NCBI GenBank assembly: GCA_934271195.1
Contig: CAKQRB010000070.1
Location: forward strand, 1 to 58,876
DNA from: an uncultured Alphaproteobacteria bacterium
GTDB lineage: Bacteria > Pseudomonadota > Alphaproteobacteria > RF32 > CAG-239
Reading direction: 5' to 3'
DNA length: 58,876 nt
Below are positions 17,366-27,000 of this stretch, in pieces. The notes beneath the pieces were generated by a model. That model worked only from the letters and a program-made list of their open reading frames with translations, had not been told where the DNA came from and searched no databases. The translations under genes and the position numbers were made by a program. The stretch's first letter is position 1, and every line of letters starts with the position of its first letter.

Positions 17366-20300
17366 TTAATTCCTCCGGTTTTTAGCGACTTCCGGCAAAG
17401 CATAGCCGGCAACCTTTTTATCCAGGTCTATAAAGGAGCCGTTATTCTTCAAATAGCCGATAACCTCCCCTTTGGCATCGACAACTTTGCCATCCGGGTT
17501 CAATCTGCCTTTATATTTACCATCATTTCCTAAAATTGTCGCGCCTATTTTGTAAATTTTACCAAGAATATTATCGGCAGAATCGACAGCCAGACCGCCG
17601 GAAATACTGCGACCGGCAATACGTCCGTCTTTGCCGCGGATACGCCCGTCAAATTCTACAAAACCGACAACATTATCGGTATTGCCGATAACAATATCGC
17701 CCTCAACGACTTCGCCAATCAGTTTTCCGACCTGAGAAATCACGCTGCCGTCAGAAAGCACCCGTCCGATGACTACGTTATTGTTGTCAATCACACTGCC
17801 GTTCGGCATGGCCGCCCCCAGAAGCGCGCCTGAAAAATCAATAACGGCACCGCGCTTGAGCAGGCTCAGGTTTTTATCCGTTGCTCCGCCGGGCAAAATA
17901 GCGGTCAAAATATTGCTTTTGAGATCCAGCACATCGCCAACCGAAGTCATGCGGCCGCGATACCCGCCCCAAATGTCAATCAAAATATTTTCCGGGACGG
18001 TTTCGCCGATAATGGCATTGCTTTTGTTCAGGATTTTGCCATCAGAGCTGACACGTCCGGTTTCTTTTCCTTTCAAGCTGACGACTCTTCCGTCCGGCAA
18101 GACATATCCCAAATAGGCACCGTCATAACCGATGGCGGCACCGCCGCGAATCACAGCCCCGAGATACTCTCCTTTGTTGCCGATAAAATTGCCTTTGGCA
18201 TCAATATTTCCCAAAACATCTCCAAAACGATTCTGAACCCTGCCGTCATAATTGCTGTGCCCGATGACTTTGCCATCAAAGCCCACAATTTGCCCGATAC
18301 GATAGGGGATTCCCAGAAGTTGGTTATAAAAGCTCAGTCCGTCGCCATTAATTTTACCCAGAGATACTCCTTCGGTATTATAAACCTTCCCGTTGGCAAA
18401 GATTGATCCCAGATAATTTCCAGATTTGTCAGAAAAAGAAGTTCTGACATCGGCGGCGATGCCGACAATTTCATTTTTGTCATTCAGTATGAGGTTGTTG
18501 GCAGACAATTTTAACGGCTGCTGACCACGTATGTTTACCTCGGCCTTTTGGTCAACAATATTCAAAAAATTACCGTTCAGATCAAAGGCATACTGCCGCC
18601 CCAGAACCTTGCCGACATAGCCGCCGTCTTTGTTAAAAATATCGCCGTACATTCCGACACAACCGACCGGCAGACCAGCGTCATTGACAACCAGACCGTC
18701 AGCTCCGACGTGTCCAAGATATTTGCCGTCATAATCAACGGCCGCGCCCTGTTTTAAGACTCCGCCGACAAGATTGCCTTTTTCATCAAGAACTGTACCG
18801 TCCGGATTGACACAACCGACATACTGGTTGTTGGAATCTTTAACAATACCGTCATTACCGGCCTCACCGACCAGCATACAGGCATTGTCAAAAACCTTAC
18901 CGGCCTTGGTTACTTCGCCGGCATAAGTTCCGTCTTTATTCATTACAATGCCGCTGGGCAGAACCTTTAAATCCTGTTCTTCATTATTTTTTACAATTTT
19001 GCCGTCTTTATCCAAGAAACCAAGCTGCTTGCAACCAAATCCGACGACAAGTCCGCCACGCACCATTTCAGCCACGACTTCCCCTCCGGACATATCCCGA
19101 ACCAGCAAATTGGCATCCACACGCCCGACAGGCTGGCGCGACTGGTTTTCAATCACGCCGGAATTTGTTATGCTTCCGAGAATCCGCCCCTGCGGCGTTA
19201 TCGGAATATATCCTTCAACAAGCAGTCGGCCGATAACCTTGCCGTCTTTGGTCATTATTACGCCGTTATTATCCACGCGGCCGACGACATTGCCGCTTTT
19301 ATCAACAACTGTGCCGTCCGGCATGACAACACCAATGACATTGCCTTCGTCATCCAGAGCAACACGCCCCGGACGCGTAATATAGCCGATAATTTGGCCA
19401 TTGGCGTCTACAACGTCACCATAGCTGTTCAAACGGCCGATAATCCGGCCTTCCATATCCTCAACGGTACCATCCGCCGTCACACGTCCGATGACCTTGC
19501 CGTCTTTATCATAAATAAAGCCATATTCCGCTTCTCGCCCGATAATATTGCCATTTTCATCCAACACCGTGCCATCAGGCATGACTTTGCCGAGTACCTT
19601 GCCGTCTTTGTCTACGACGGAGCCATTATTATTGGCGAAGCCGATGACGTTGCCGTTTTCATCAACAACTAATTTGCGGTTTTCGGCCACGCCGACAATA
19701 TTACCGTTATTGTCTACGACCATTCCCTGCGCATTAACGCGGCCGATAACACTGTCGTCTTTATCCCGCACATAGCCATCTTCATCAATTACACCAATGA
19801 CATCGCCGTTCGGACCGATGGCATAGCGGGTTACAACGTCCGCTTTATTGATAACGGAATCTCTTCCTCCGGTACCGGAATCGCAAAAATTGCAGTCTTC
19901 TTTACGAATGGCGCTGCCGGTTACAGGAACTTTGGCAGCTTTGGCGTTTTCGTCGCCCAAGCCGACTTCAACCCAAGTGATGATAAAATTGTTCTGGACA
20001 TTTCCGGTGACAACCGGCACCCAGCTAATTTGAATATGGCAAGTTTCGTCACCTTTCAGAATCATTCCGCCGCAACCGTTGGCAAAAGAAAAACCGTCAG
20101 CGGGAGGATCTGCCAGATTGACCGATATAATTTTCACAGAAGCATGGCCGTTTGTTCCCAAGGTCAGAACATTTCGGGCGTTGCTGCCAATAATAACTTG
20201 TCCGAGCGGCACAGGATCCGGCGTCATGGTCAAGGGAACCTCACCTTCTATAATTCCACCGATTTCAATATTTGTCGAGAGCCCGCCTTTACGGTCAATA

Positions 20301-20479
20301 TTAATCCCGTCATCGGTATTTTCAAAGTTCATCGAGGTTTCTTCAACCTCTCCTCCGCTCAGCAGAAGAAGTGAAATTCCGAACAAAAAGATTAATAGGG
20401 AAGTAATACCGACAATCAAGATGATGCGGTTAGTCTTTTTGACATATACTTCCGAATTTGTTAACTGTTCGTCGCTCAT
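17366..20479 (-). CDS. Membrane-anchored repeat protein, probable inner-membrane half of a split VirB10
   Basis: The 1037-residue protein has a short cytoplasmic tail, one membrane segment (about 18-40), an Ig-like beta-sandwich (about 80-195) with the look of ASH/choice-of-anchor D domains (LGQVIIGS, CGGMILKGDETC, FIITW), and then about 45 units of the same 18-residue repeat as the next gene, for example DKDGKVIGRV. A single anchor with a long periplasmic part is the layout of the VirB10/TrbI N-terminus. It overlaps the VirB9 gene by ATGA and is two bases from the TrbI-domain gene. I infer that the two repeat proteins work as a two-piece VirB10. A cell-envelope filament or adhesin unrelated to VirB10 is the alternative. 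Confidence 0.7.
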   Translation of the reverse strand: MSDEQLTNSEVYVKKTNRIILIVGITSLLIFLFGISLLLLSGGEVEETSMNFENTDDGINIDRKGGLSTNIEIGGIIEGEVPLTMTPDPVPLGQVIIGSNARNVLTLGTNGHASVKIISVNLADPPADGFSFANGCGGMILKGDETCHIQISWVPVVTGNVQNNFIITWVEVGLGDENAKAAKVPVTGSAIRKEDCNFCDSGTGGRDSVINKADVVTRYAIGPNGDVIGVIDEDGYVRDKDDSVIGRVNAQGMVVDNNGNIVGVAENRKLVVDENGNVIGFANNNGSVVDKDGKVLGKVMPDGTVLDENGNIIGREAEYGFIYDKDGKVIGRVTADGTVEDMEGRIIGRLNSYGDVVDANGQIIGYITRPGRVALDDEGNVIGVVMPDGTVVDKSGNVVGRVDNNGVIMTKDGKVIGRLLVEGYIPITPQGRILGSITNSGVIENQSRQPVGRVDANLLVRDMSGGEVVAEMVRGGLVVGFGCKQLGFLDKDGKIVKNNEEQDLKVLPSGIVMNKDGTYAGEVTKAGKVFDNACMLVGEAGNDGIVKDSNNQYVGCVNPDGTVLDEKGNLVGGVLKQGAAVDYDGKYLGHVGADGLVVNDAGLPVGCVGMYGDIFNKDGGYVGKVLGRQYAFDLNGNFLNIVDQKAEVNIRGQQPLKLSANNLILNDKNEIVGIAADVRTSFSDKSGNYLGSIFANGKVYNTEGVSLGKINGDGLSFYNQLLGIPYRIGQIVGFDGKVIGHSNYDGRVQNRFGDVLGNIDAKGNFIGNKGEYLGAVIRGGAAIGYDGAYLGYVLPDGRVVSLKGKETGRVSSDGKILNKSNAIIGETVPENILIDIWGGYRGRMTSVGDVLDLKSNILTAILPGGATDKNLSLLKRGAVIDFSGALLGAAMPNGSVIDNNNVVIGRVLSDGSVISQVGKLIGEVVEGDIVIGNTDNVVGFVEFDGRIRGKDGRIAGRSISGGLAVDSADNILGKIYKIGATILGNDGKYKGRLNPDGKVVDAKGEVIGYLKNNGSFIDLDKKVAGYALPEVAKNRRN

Positions 20480-22176
20480 TGGGTCCTAACTACACTGCAA
20501 AATACACCGCTGCGTCCGAGTTTTCCGCAAACAGCGTCACCCTCTTCCAGAGAATTGACCGGTCCTACACGCAGGTGGAAAAGCTCTTTGCCTTGTCCGT
20601 CCGCCGGCGCATCAACTGAGAAGAACGGATCATAAATGCTCAGACTGTCTGCGTATTTTTTGGAGAGATTATTCCATAAAACCTCCAATTTTGAAACATC
20701 GGAATCCGTACCGAGTTCAATGGAAATGTTGTTGGAGCCGTCGGACAGAGTATCTCCGTAGGCAAACTTGTCAAGATACTTATATCCCTTGCCGAATCGG
20801 TTATTATTTGTAATCCTTTGCATTTTGGAATAATCAACATTTTCCATGCCTTTGGGCATTTTGCCTGCGGTTTCATAACCGGTTCCGATATTACCGGCGG
20901 CAATATTTTTATATTGAGGATCTATAATCTCGCTGTTGCCGACCTGAATGTCATATTGAGCCGGAGTACCATTTTTTGCATCTTCCAGACTTATGCCGAC
21001 GGAAGAATCGTGTGCTCCACTGCCACCGACACGAACAGAAGCGCCGGGAATTGCATAAGGATTATTGGTTCCTGGAGCCTGACTTTGCGGCATTCCGGAA
21101 CTTGGGAGCGGAGCAGGAACATCCCATTGCGGCGGCAATCCTTCTCCGCCCGGAGCATTCTCCAACCCGACGTCATCTCCGCGGCGCAACTTCAGACAGA
21201 CAATTCTTTTGCCGTTGCGCAGCACAATATCACCAATGCCTTCAACAATAATCAACCGATTGTCAGGTCCTGCCGTCCTAAAGCCAACGGGAACTTCCAT
21301 ACGTTCGACAATCAGGGTGGCAATCGGCCGTTGATTCATGTTCAATGCACGTTTGCCAAAGTCTATATAAGTAAAGATATCATCACGCCAGACGCGTTCC
21401 GGCGCAATTACAACGTCATCAGGATTGGGCACATAGACCTCGACATCAAATTTGAATTTGGACGGATCAACCGGAATTTCCCGCAGCCAGTTATCATCCT
21501 GGAAGCGGCGGAGCTGCGTTGCATCTGCTGATTTTGCTCCAGATGACAAACCGGCGCTTCCTCCGTTAAAATTTCGACCATATCCTCCCGATACACCGCC
21601 AAGCCCCGTCCTTTTGCCATTAGCCCCGCGGCCGGCAATAACCTCAATATCAATAATAGAATTGGTCAGACGCTCGGTATTAACGGCTTCGCTTTTAACA
21701 TAAAAGACATAACGGTTGCCTGACCGGCCAAAGATAATTACATTGGTGTCGACACCGACATTTGCACCCTGACGGGGATACAGAAGAACTGTATTAGGAC
21801 CGGAGATTTGTCCGTCAAACGTAGCATTGTCACCGATAAAGACATCTTCAACCATTTCCCATTCCGGAAAATTCAGCAAAGTCATCATGCCTTCGCGCAG
21901 GCGCACCGGCAAGACCAAATCCGGTGTCCAATAATATTTGGAGTAAGCAGGACGGGACTGCCCTTCACCAAGATTTTGCATTGGATCTAGCCAGGCACTT
22001 TGCGTCATTCCCAAAGAATTGAAGCCGGCATAACCGAGGTTCATGGGCTGATAGTTTCCGTTGACTTCATCCGCGCTGTTATTAACCTGATCTACAGTCT
22101 GAGCCCTAAGGAACGGAGCCCCGGCAACAAAAAACAGCAGGGCAGCGAGGCTGAATTTTACGACTTTGCAAAACAT
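20476..22176 (-). CDS. virB9: VirB9/TrbG-like protein with C-terminal SPOR-like domain
   Basis: The 566-residue protein has a signal peptide (cleavage near LRAQ, about 26). A VirB9 N-terminal domain (about 75-195) contains the typical NTVLLYPRQGANVGVDTN stretch. A C-terminal VirB9/CagX-type domain (about 265-335) contains FGKRALNMNQRPIATLIV. VirB9 forms the outer-membrane core ring with VirB7 and VirB10. The extra 230 residues are a Gly/Pro-rich linker and a final domain (about 485-566) that looks like SPOR, ending in FHLRVGPVNSLEEG...CGKL...CSVVRTQ. SPOR domains bind denuded peptidoglycan. The gene ends in an ATGA overlap with the next gene. Usual VirB9 proteins have about 270-300 residues, so this one is twice as long. 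Confidence 0.85.
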   Translation of the reverse strand: MFCKVVKFSLAALLFFVAGAPFLRAQTVDQVNNSADEVNGNYQPMNLGYAGFNSLGMTQSAWLDPMQNLGEGQSRPAYSKYYWTPDLVLPVRLREGMMTLLNFPEWEMVEDVFIGDNATFDGQISGPNTVLLYPRQGANVGVDTNVIIFGRSGNRYVFYVKSEAVNTERLTNSIIDIEVIAGRGANGKRTGLGGVSGGYGRNFNGGSAGLSSGAKSADATQLRRFQDDNWLREIPVDPSKFKFDVEVYVPNPDDVVIAPERVWRDDIFTYIDFGKRALNMNQRPIATLIVERMEVPVGFRTAGPDNRLIIVEGIGDIVLRNGKRIVCLKLRRGDDVGLENAPGGEGLPPQWDVPAPLPSSGMPQSQAPGTNNPYAIPGASVRVGGSGAHDSSVGISLEDAKNGTPAQYDIQVGNSEIIDPQYKNIAAGNIGTGYETAGKMPKGMENVDYSKMQRITNNNRFGKGYKYLDKFAYGDTLSDGSNNISIELGTDSDVSKLEVLWNNLSKKYADSLSIYDPFFSVDAPADGQGKELFHLRVGPVNSLEEGDAVCGKLGRSGVFCSVVRTQ

Positions 22177-22190
22177 TATAGACTGAACTC

Positions 22191-22934
22191 CTAATCCTTA
22201 TTTACTTTATTATGGGTCAAAGCATAGCGGTCAACAGTAAAGCCGACCGGATTATTTAACCTTTCTGAATATTTTACCGTTTTCTGGCGATAGAGCACGC
22301 GAAGCGTGGCTGTCCAGTAATTAACCGTCGGACTTTTGGAATCCGGAAACATATCTCGGGTTTCATACTCGACTTGCCACAAGCCGCGGCCGATTTCATT
22401 GACGGACAAAATCCGAACTTCCCGCGCAAGGGCTTTGGTTCTGATAATTTCAAGCGCCCGCTTGGCCGTCCGCTGAATAAACTCTTCATAAACAGGAACT
22501 GAAGACATTTCCTGAATCGGCCCATTAGGCATCCAGCGCGCTTCCATTTCCTGAATATCGCGCGTAAAGGAACTGCGCATCAAAATATACTGGCGGACAA
22601 AAACCTCCGTTACCGTTTTATGGTCTTCCATATTGCCGCGAATGCGCTTGATATTATAAACCTGTTCCTGCTTGTTTTGAAAAGTCAGCAAAAACGGCTC
22701 AACGCGAAACAGCGGAATAACCTGCATAATGGCAATAATCAGCACGATATTGCAACAAATACTGACAGCCGTGATAATGGCAAAGGCACGAGCCGTCCAC
22801 AGGTATTTTTTTTCATTACTGTTGCCGATGAACAATTCGGAATCGGCCGATGCGGAATAGTAATCATTACGACGAGCGCCTTGATTACCAATCAGCTTGG
22901 TTTCAGAATTGCCAGACCCCAGAATACGCGCCAT
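22191..22934 (-). CDS. virB8: VirB8-like inner-membrane protein (copy 1)
   Basis: The 247-residue protein has a cytoplasmic N-terminus, one membrane segment (about 48-72) and a periplasmic VirB8/TrbF-type domain. The domain contains VEPFLLTF after the membrane segment and ends in WTATLRVLY and NPVGFTV, typical of the NTF2-like VirB8 fold. VirB8 is an assembly factor that links the inner-membrane complex with VirB9/VirB10. A GGAG site precedes the ATG. It lies 14 bases from the VirB7-like gene upstream and 14 bases from VirB9 downstream. A paralogue is encoded at 23327-24088. Confidence 0.88.
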   Translation of the reverse strand: MARILGSGNSETKLIGNQGARRNDYYSASADSELFIGNSNEKKYLWTARAFAIITAVSICCNIVLIIAIMQVIPLFRVEPFLLTFQNKQEQVYNIKRIRGNMEDHKTVTEVFVRQYILMRSSFTRDIQEMEARWMPNGPIQEMSSVPVYEEFIQRTAKRALEIIRTKALAREVRILSVNEIGRGLWQVEYETRDMFPDSKSPTVNYWTATLRVLYRQKTVKYSERLNNPVGFTVDRYALTHNKVNKD

Positions 22935-22948
22935 TTACATAACTCCGC

Positions 22949-23137
22949 TTAAATTGTTGCCACAAACCAATCCGGCAGGTTTTTCGGCAAATCCAGCTGC
23001 AGGCAGGCGCAAGGAGAGAGTTTAAGTTCATCAGAACCTTTACCGACACCGACTGGTTCCGGTTCATAATAAGAACCAAAACAGCCGGACAGCATAAACA
23101 CTACCATTACAGCCAGCAGGAATCTTCCATATTTCAT
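22949..23137 (-). CDS. virB7: VirB7-like small lipoprotein
   Basis: The 62-residue protein is a lipoprotein signal peptide with lipobox LSGC (Cys at 19) and a 43-residue mature part with two further cysteines (SPCACL). Small lipoproteins between VirB8 and VirB9 genes are typically VirB7, which stabilises VirB9 at the outer membrane. GGAG lies seven bases before the ATG. It is the first gene after a 190-base intergenic region that holds a promoter. Confidence 0.75.
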   Translation of the reverse strand: MKYGRFLLAVMVVFMLSGCFGSYYEPEPVGVGKGSDELKLSPCACLQLDLPKNLPDWFVATI

Positions 23138-23159
23138 AGGCTTTCTCCATTACAGATTT

Positions 23160-23194
23160 TAACGCGACGGCTCCAAAAGGAACCGACAGTTACA
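23160..23194 (-). other. Stem-loop in the VirB7 gene leader
   Basis: On the minus strand CGGTTCC and GGAGCCG pair around a TTTT loop (one G-U pair), and imperfect pairing extends outward to GTAAC and GTTA. It lies between the likely promoter and the VirB7 gene. On the plus strand it is followed by eight T residues, so it could also stop antisense transcription. Its role is unknown. Confidence 0.35.
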
Positions 23195-23289
23195 CTTTTT
23201 TTTCAAAATATACTCTTTTCGTTTAAAAGTCTAATGGCAAGCTGTCGAAATCCCCAACTTATCAACAAGTCGGAATTGCCGATTTCTTT

Positions 23290-23298
23290 ATTATAACA
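23290..23298 (-). promoter_or_regulatory. Extended -10 promoter element before the VirB7 gene
   Basis: The minus strand reads TGTTATAAT, a perfect -10 hexamer with an extended -10 TG. A -35 box is not clear, as is common with extended -10 promoters. It would allow virB7-virB8-virB9-virB10-virB11 to be transcribed separately from the upstream genes. Confidence 0.45.
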
Positions 23299-23326
23299 GA
23301 AACACAATAACAATTTGTTAAAAAAG

Positions 23327-24088
23327 TCAGAGAATTTCGACTTCCGTTTGGGAATAGCGGGTAACAGTAAAGCCCATCGGGTTTATCAGGCGACGCCCCA
23401 TAAACATCCGCTCCCGAAAGAAATAGGCCTCAACCGATGCCGTCCAGTATCTTTCGACAAAGACAAGGTCCGTACTGGCCGTTGCCGCATAAAGATCATA
23501 GGTCTTAAAGTCAACCTTCCAAATCGGGCTTTTGTTACCGCCCTGCTGATAGATTTTTATGATTTCCACCTCGCGCGACAGACCTTTTTCAATATTGGAA
23601 TACATGATTGATTCCCGATTGGCATAAAAGGCGTCAAAAACGTTGGGGGCTGACAAAAAGTTTACCATTCCGCCAGGAAACCAACGCGTGCGCATTTCCT
23701 GCGTGTCATTAATCACCGTATTGCGCACAATTACATATTGGCGGATAAACGTTTCCATCAATTGCGTTTTTGAGGCCATTTTATCCGTTATGGCCTCCTG
23801 CCGGACAATGCCTTTGGACGTGTTCTGGTTGATAATCAAAAAAGGCTCGACGCTTACGGCCGGCGCCAGACGAAACAAAGAGAGGCTGGCCAGAACCATA
23901 AACAGGCAGGACAAGACGGCAAAAAAGATAAAGAGGCGGGAAAGCCAGGTATAATACCGCAGCTTGAGGCTTTCGTTTTTTTGCTCTATGCTTTGCAGAA
24001 ACTCGACGTTTTGTTTGCCGCCCGTTCCTTCAATGGCAAGGATTTTGCTGCCGCCGATGGCCTTGTTTTGCCCTCCCGCATTTATCAT
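23327..24088 (-). CDS. VirB8-like inner-membrane protein (copy 2)
   Basis: The 253-residue protein has a 45-residue cytoplasmic tail, a membrane segment (about 48-75) and a VirB8-type periplasmic domain. It has the same landmarks as the other copy: VEPFLII after the anchor, FIRQYVIVRN, RYWTASVEAYF and NPMGFTVTRYS at the end. Two different VirB8 proteins could form a mixed ring in the inner-membrane complex. The start is ATG 24088 with AAAGAAAGG at the end of the previous gene. It closes the group of secreted proteins and is followed by 190 bases with a new promoter. Confidence 0.85.
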   Translation of the reverse strand: MINAGGQNKAIGGSKILAIEGTGGKQNVEFLQSIEQKNESLKLRYYTWLSRLFIFFAVLSCLFMVLASLSLFRLAPAVSVEPFLIINQNTSKGIVRQEAITDKMASKTQLMETFIRQYVIVRNTVINDTQEMRTRWFPGGMVNFLSAPNVFDAFYANRESIMYSNIEKGLSREVEIIKIYQQGGNKSPIWKVDFKTYDLYAATASTDLVFVERYWTASVEAYFFRERMFMGRRLINPMGFTVTRYSQTEVEIL

Positions 24089-24098
24089 CTTTTACTTG

Positions 24099-27000
24099 TT
24101 ACCTTTCTTTTATCGGAAAACGGCACATATTTTTGTCATAGGCTCCTTCATTGTAGTTGGCACAATAAATATTGCCCAGATCCTTTATGGCCTGTCGAAA
24201 CGCCTCTTCCTCTTTTTTCCGATATTCCTCGCGGACTGCCGCGTTGGCTTCTTCCATTTTTATAATCTCGTCAAAATTCGGTCCGCTGTCAACCCCTTCC
24301 GCAATTGTCACCAGTTCCTGATTATCTTTGTTCAGAGCCATCAGCATGCGGTTGAATTCACGAAGACGGTATTTGACAATTTTATTATCCGTAACTTTGA
24401 CATTTTTAATACGGGTATCAATCTCGGTTAAGAGCTTGTTTTTGGTTTCATCCAGCGTAGACATGGACAGCTTCCAATCAGCAGTATTAAGCAGACTGAA
24501 AGCGTTGGACAACTGGTAGCCGATTTCACCCAACGTCTGAGCCAGATCAAATTCAAGCTGGCGAATATCTTTTTCCAGCTGTTTGCGACTTTCGCGGTAT
24601 TCCCGTTCGGTTTCGGCAATATTCAAAAAGCCTCCGACCTGATTTTGCTGGAACGGGATATAGCCCATAAGTGTCTTTTTGACCTTTTCCACAGAAGAAG
24701 CATCGCGGTTGTCGGACTCTTTCAAAGCGCTTTCATCGCCATTATTTTTGCCGATGATTTCTGTCAGCCGGTCATAAATTTTGGCCATTTCCTTACGGAA
24801 TTTGGTTTCCGTATTGGCATCATCGCCAAGAGCATTGCCTCCGGCCTCCATAAGCGACTTCAGCACGGACATGGCTTTGGCTTTTTCCAAGATATTATTT
24901 GCTCTTGCCAGATTTAAGGAGGCCGTGACAATTTTTGTCAGAGTTCCGGAAGCCGGTGTCTGCAGAAAAATTCCAAGCTCGCTACGCCCCAAAGTCGGGT
25001 CGTTGTCGTCTTTGACCGTTGTAAAACCGGCGCCGGCTGTTTCATTATATAACGACCATTTGTTCCAGATAAGGAATTTGCTCTTGTCGGCACGTTCTCC
25101 GTCTTCCGTCAGGTTGAGCGAATAGTTAATACAAGGGTTAACTTTTCCGCCGGCGTAATCCGCCTCCGTATTGGTCAGGCTGGCAACTGTGTCTTCCATG
25201 GATTTGGCGCGACTGTCCAGACCACCGATAACGGCCGTTCCGAAGTAATCATTGCCACAGTGCAGATTTTTCAGGCACTGACCAGGGGTGTTTCCTGCTG
25301 CCAACGCCCCTTCTGCTGCCGCTGCGCACTCGCGTTTGTGTTCTACATTATAAATTGTATTGTCTATACATTTATCTTCATTGCCGACTAACGATGCTGT
25401 CAGGTTGCAGGGGAACTGTCCGCCACGAAGAAGCGTGTTGGTTCCGATACCGCTGTCAAGAATTTTGGTCAGGTCAATATCCTTTTCAACAAACGGCTTG
25501 TCCGCCAGAATTTCTTTCCAGAGTTCCGGCACTTCGCCGCCATAAGCCACAAAGGATTTCCGGCTGCCGGGGGCGGCGTGTTCATAGTCATAATCGTCAA
25601 AGTGAAAGATTTCCCGAACCGGTGGGTAGCCCATTTGCAACGGCGCGCGCGGCGCTTTGGCTTCACGGTCGGTCAGCGGCTTGACACCGATAAAGGTTTT
25701 GTCGTCTTCCGAAATATCAAGCCGGCTAATAGTAGCTTCCCAAGGCTTCATACTGGCAGAAATCTCCAGTTCGGCGTCAGACACCTCATAGATGACGTCA
25801 GCCAGAGCGCGCATCATGCTTTTGTGCATGGAAGGCGCCGTTCCGACGGAATAATACAAGTTGTCGCCCATGGCACACATGCTTTCACGCGTAGCCTTAA
25901 TCTGAGCCTCCATGCTCTTAATAAAGCCTGCTGTCAAAGACTGGGCATCTTTGATAACACGGCTCATGGTAATAATCGCACCTCCGCCGGAAGCACTGAC
26001 GTTGCCCAATTTCAGCACCCGCTCGGATAAAAGCCCCGGCAGTGTTTCTTCCTTAAATTTATTCAGGATAGTTTTGCTGATAATCGAACCGTCATTTGCC
26101 GGTACGCTGTCACCCAGAACGGATTTTAACGAGCCCGACAGCAATTCGTCTTCATTGGCGTTCAACTCCCACAGATTGGGATAAGTTTTATCACGCGGAA
26201 TGGCAACAACGGAAGGAATTGCTGTGTCATTTGCCGCCTTGTCTTTTTTCAGCTGCTCGATTTTTTTGGCAGTTTCATCTTTCAGACGCTGTATTTCCTT
26301 TGTTTTCTCTTGCGCTTTCATATCCTTATCCGATTTAACATCGGCGATGGCACTTTCCTGCGCCGCTTTGGCCGCGTTTACCTCCGCAATCAGGGCAGCA
26401 GTATTCGCTACCGGTAACGCCATTTCAAAAATCTGCTTTTGCGCTAAAAACTGCAGGTACTGCGCCAAATTTATGTATTTGCCGTCAAGGTACTGGCTGT
26501 AAAAGTTCTTTTGGTCATTCCAAACCGGATAAGGATTGGACAAAGAGCCCCATGTTCCCGGATTTTCAGCCAGCGTTTTGGCGGCAATGGCTCCGATTTC
26601 CCACGGCAGAAGCTGTGATTTGCGAGCTTCAGCCTCGTATTGGGCGGTTTCATCAAGAACGACGCCGGTAATTTTTTCGGCATAGGGGATACCTTCTTTT
26701 TCAACATTATCCAAATCTTTTGTATGAATATCGTCTTCCGTCGGCGCCGGTACGGCACTGATATTATAGTTTTCGCCGCTGCTGATTGCGGCTCTGGCCA
26801 GATCATACTGGTCGAGCGCCCAGCCAGAAACACCGCCACGGGCAGCATAATCAGCAGAAACGTCTTCGCTGCAGTCATCTTCGCTGTTGGCGGACAAATC
26901 TTCAAAGTTCAGAACCGGACAATCCGCATAATCGGCCACAACATTGTCACAGCTGGACTGACCGCACCAAACAGACGAGGCGTCGGAGAAGTTGTTGGAC

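Noticed and set aside
14191..20374. Several plus-strand open frames opposite the giant repeat genes
   Set aside because: All are antisense shadows of the 54-base repeat units; none has a ribosome site and they overlap two strong minus-strand genes.
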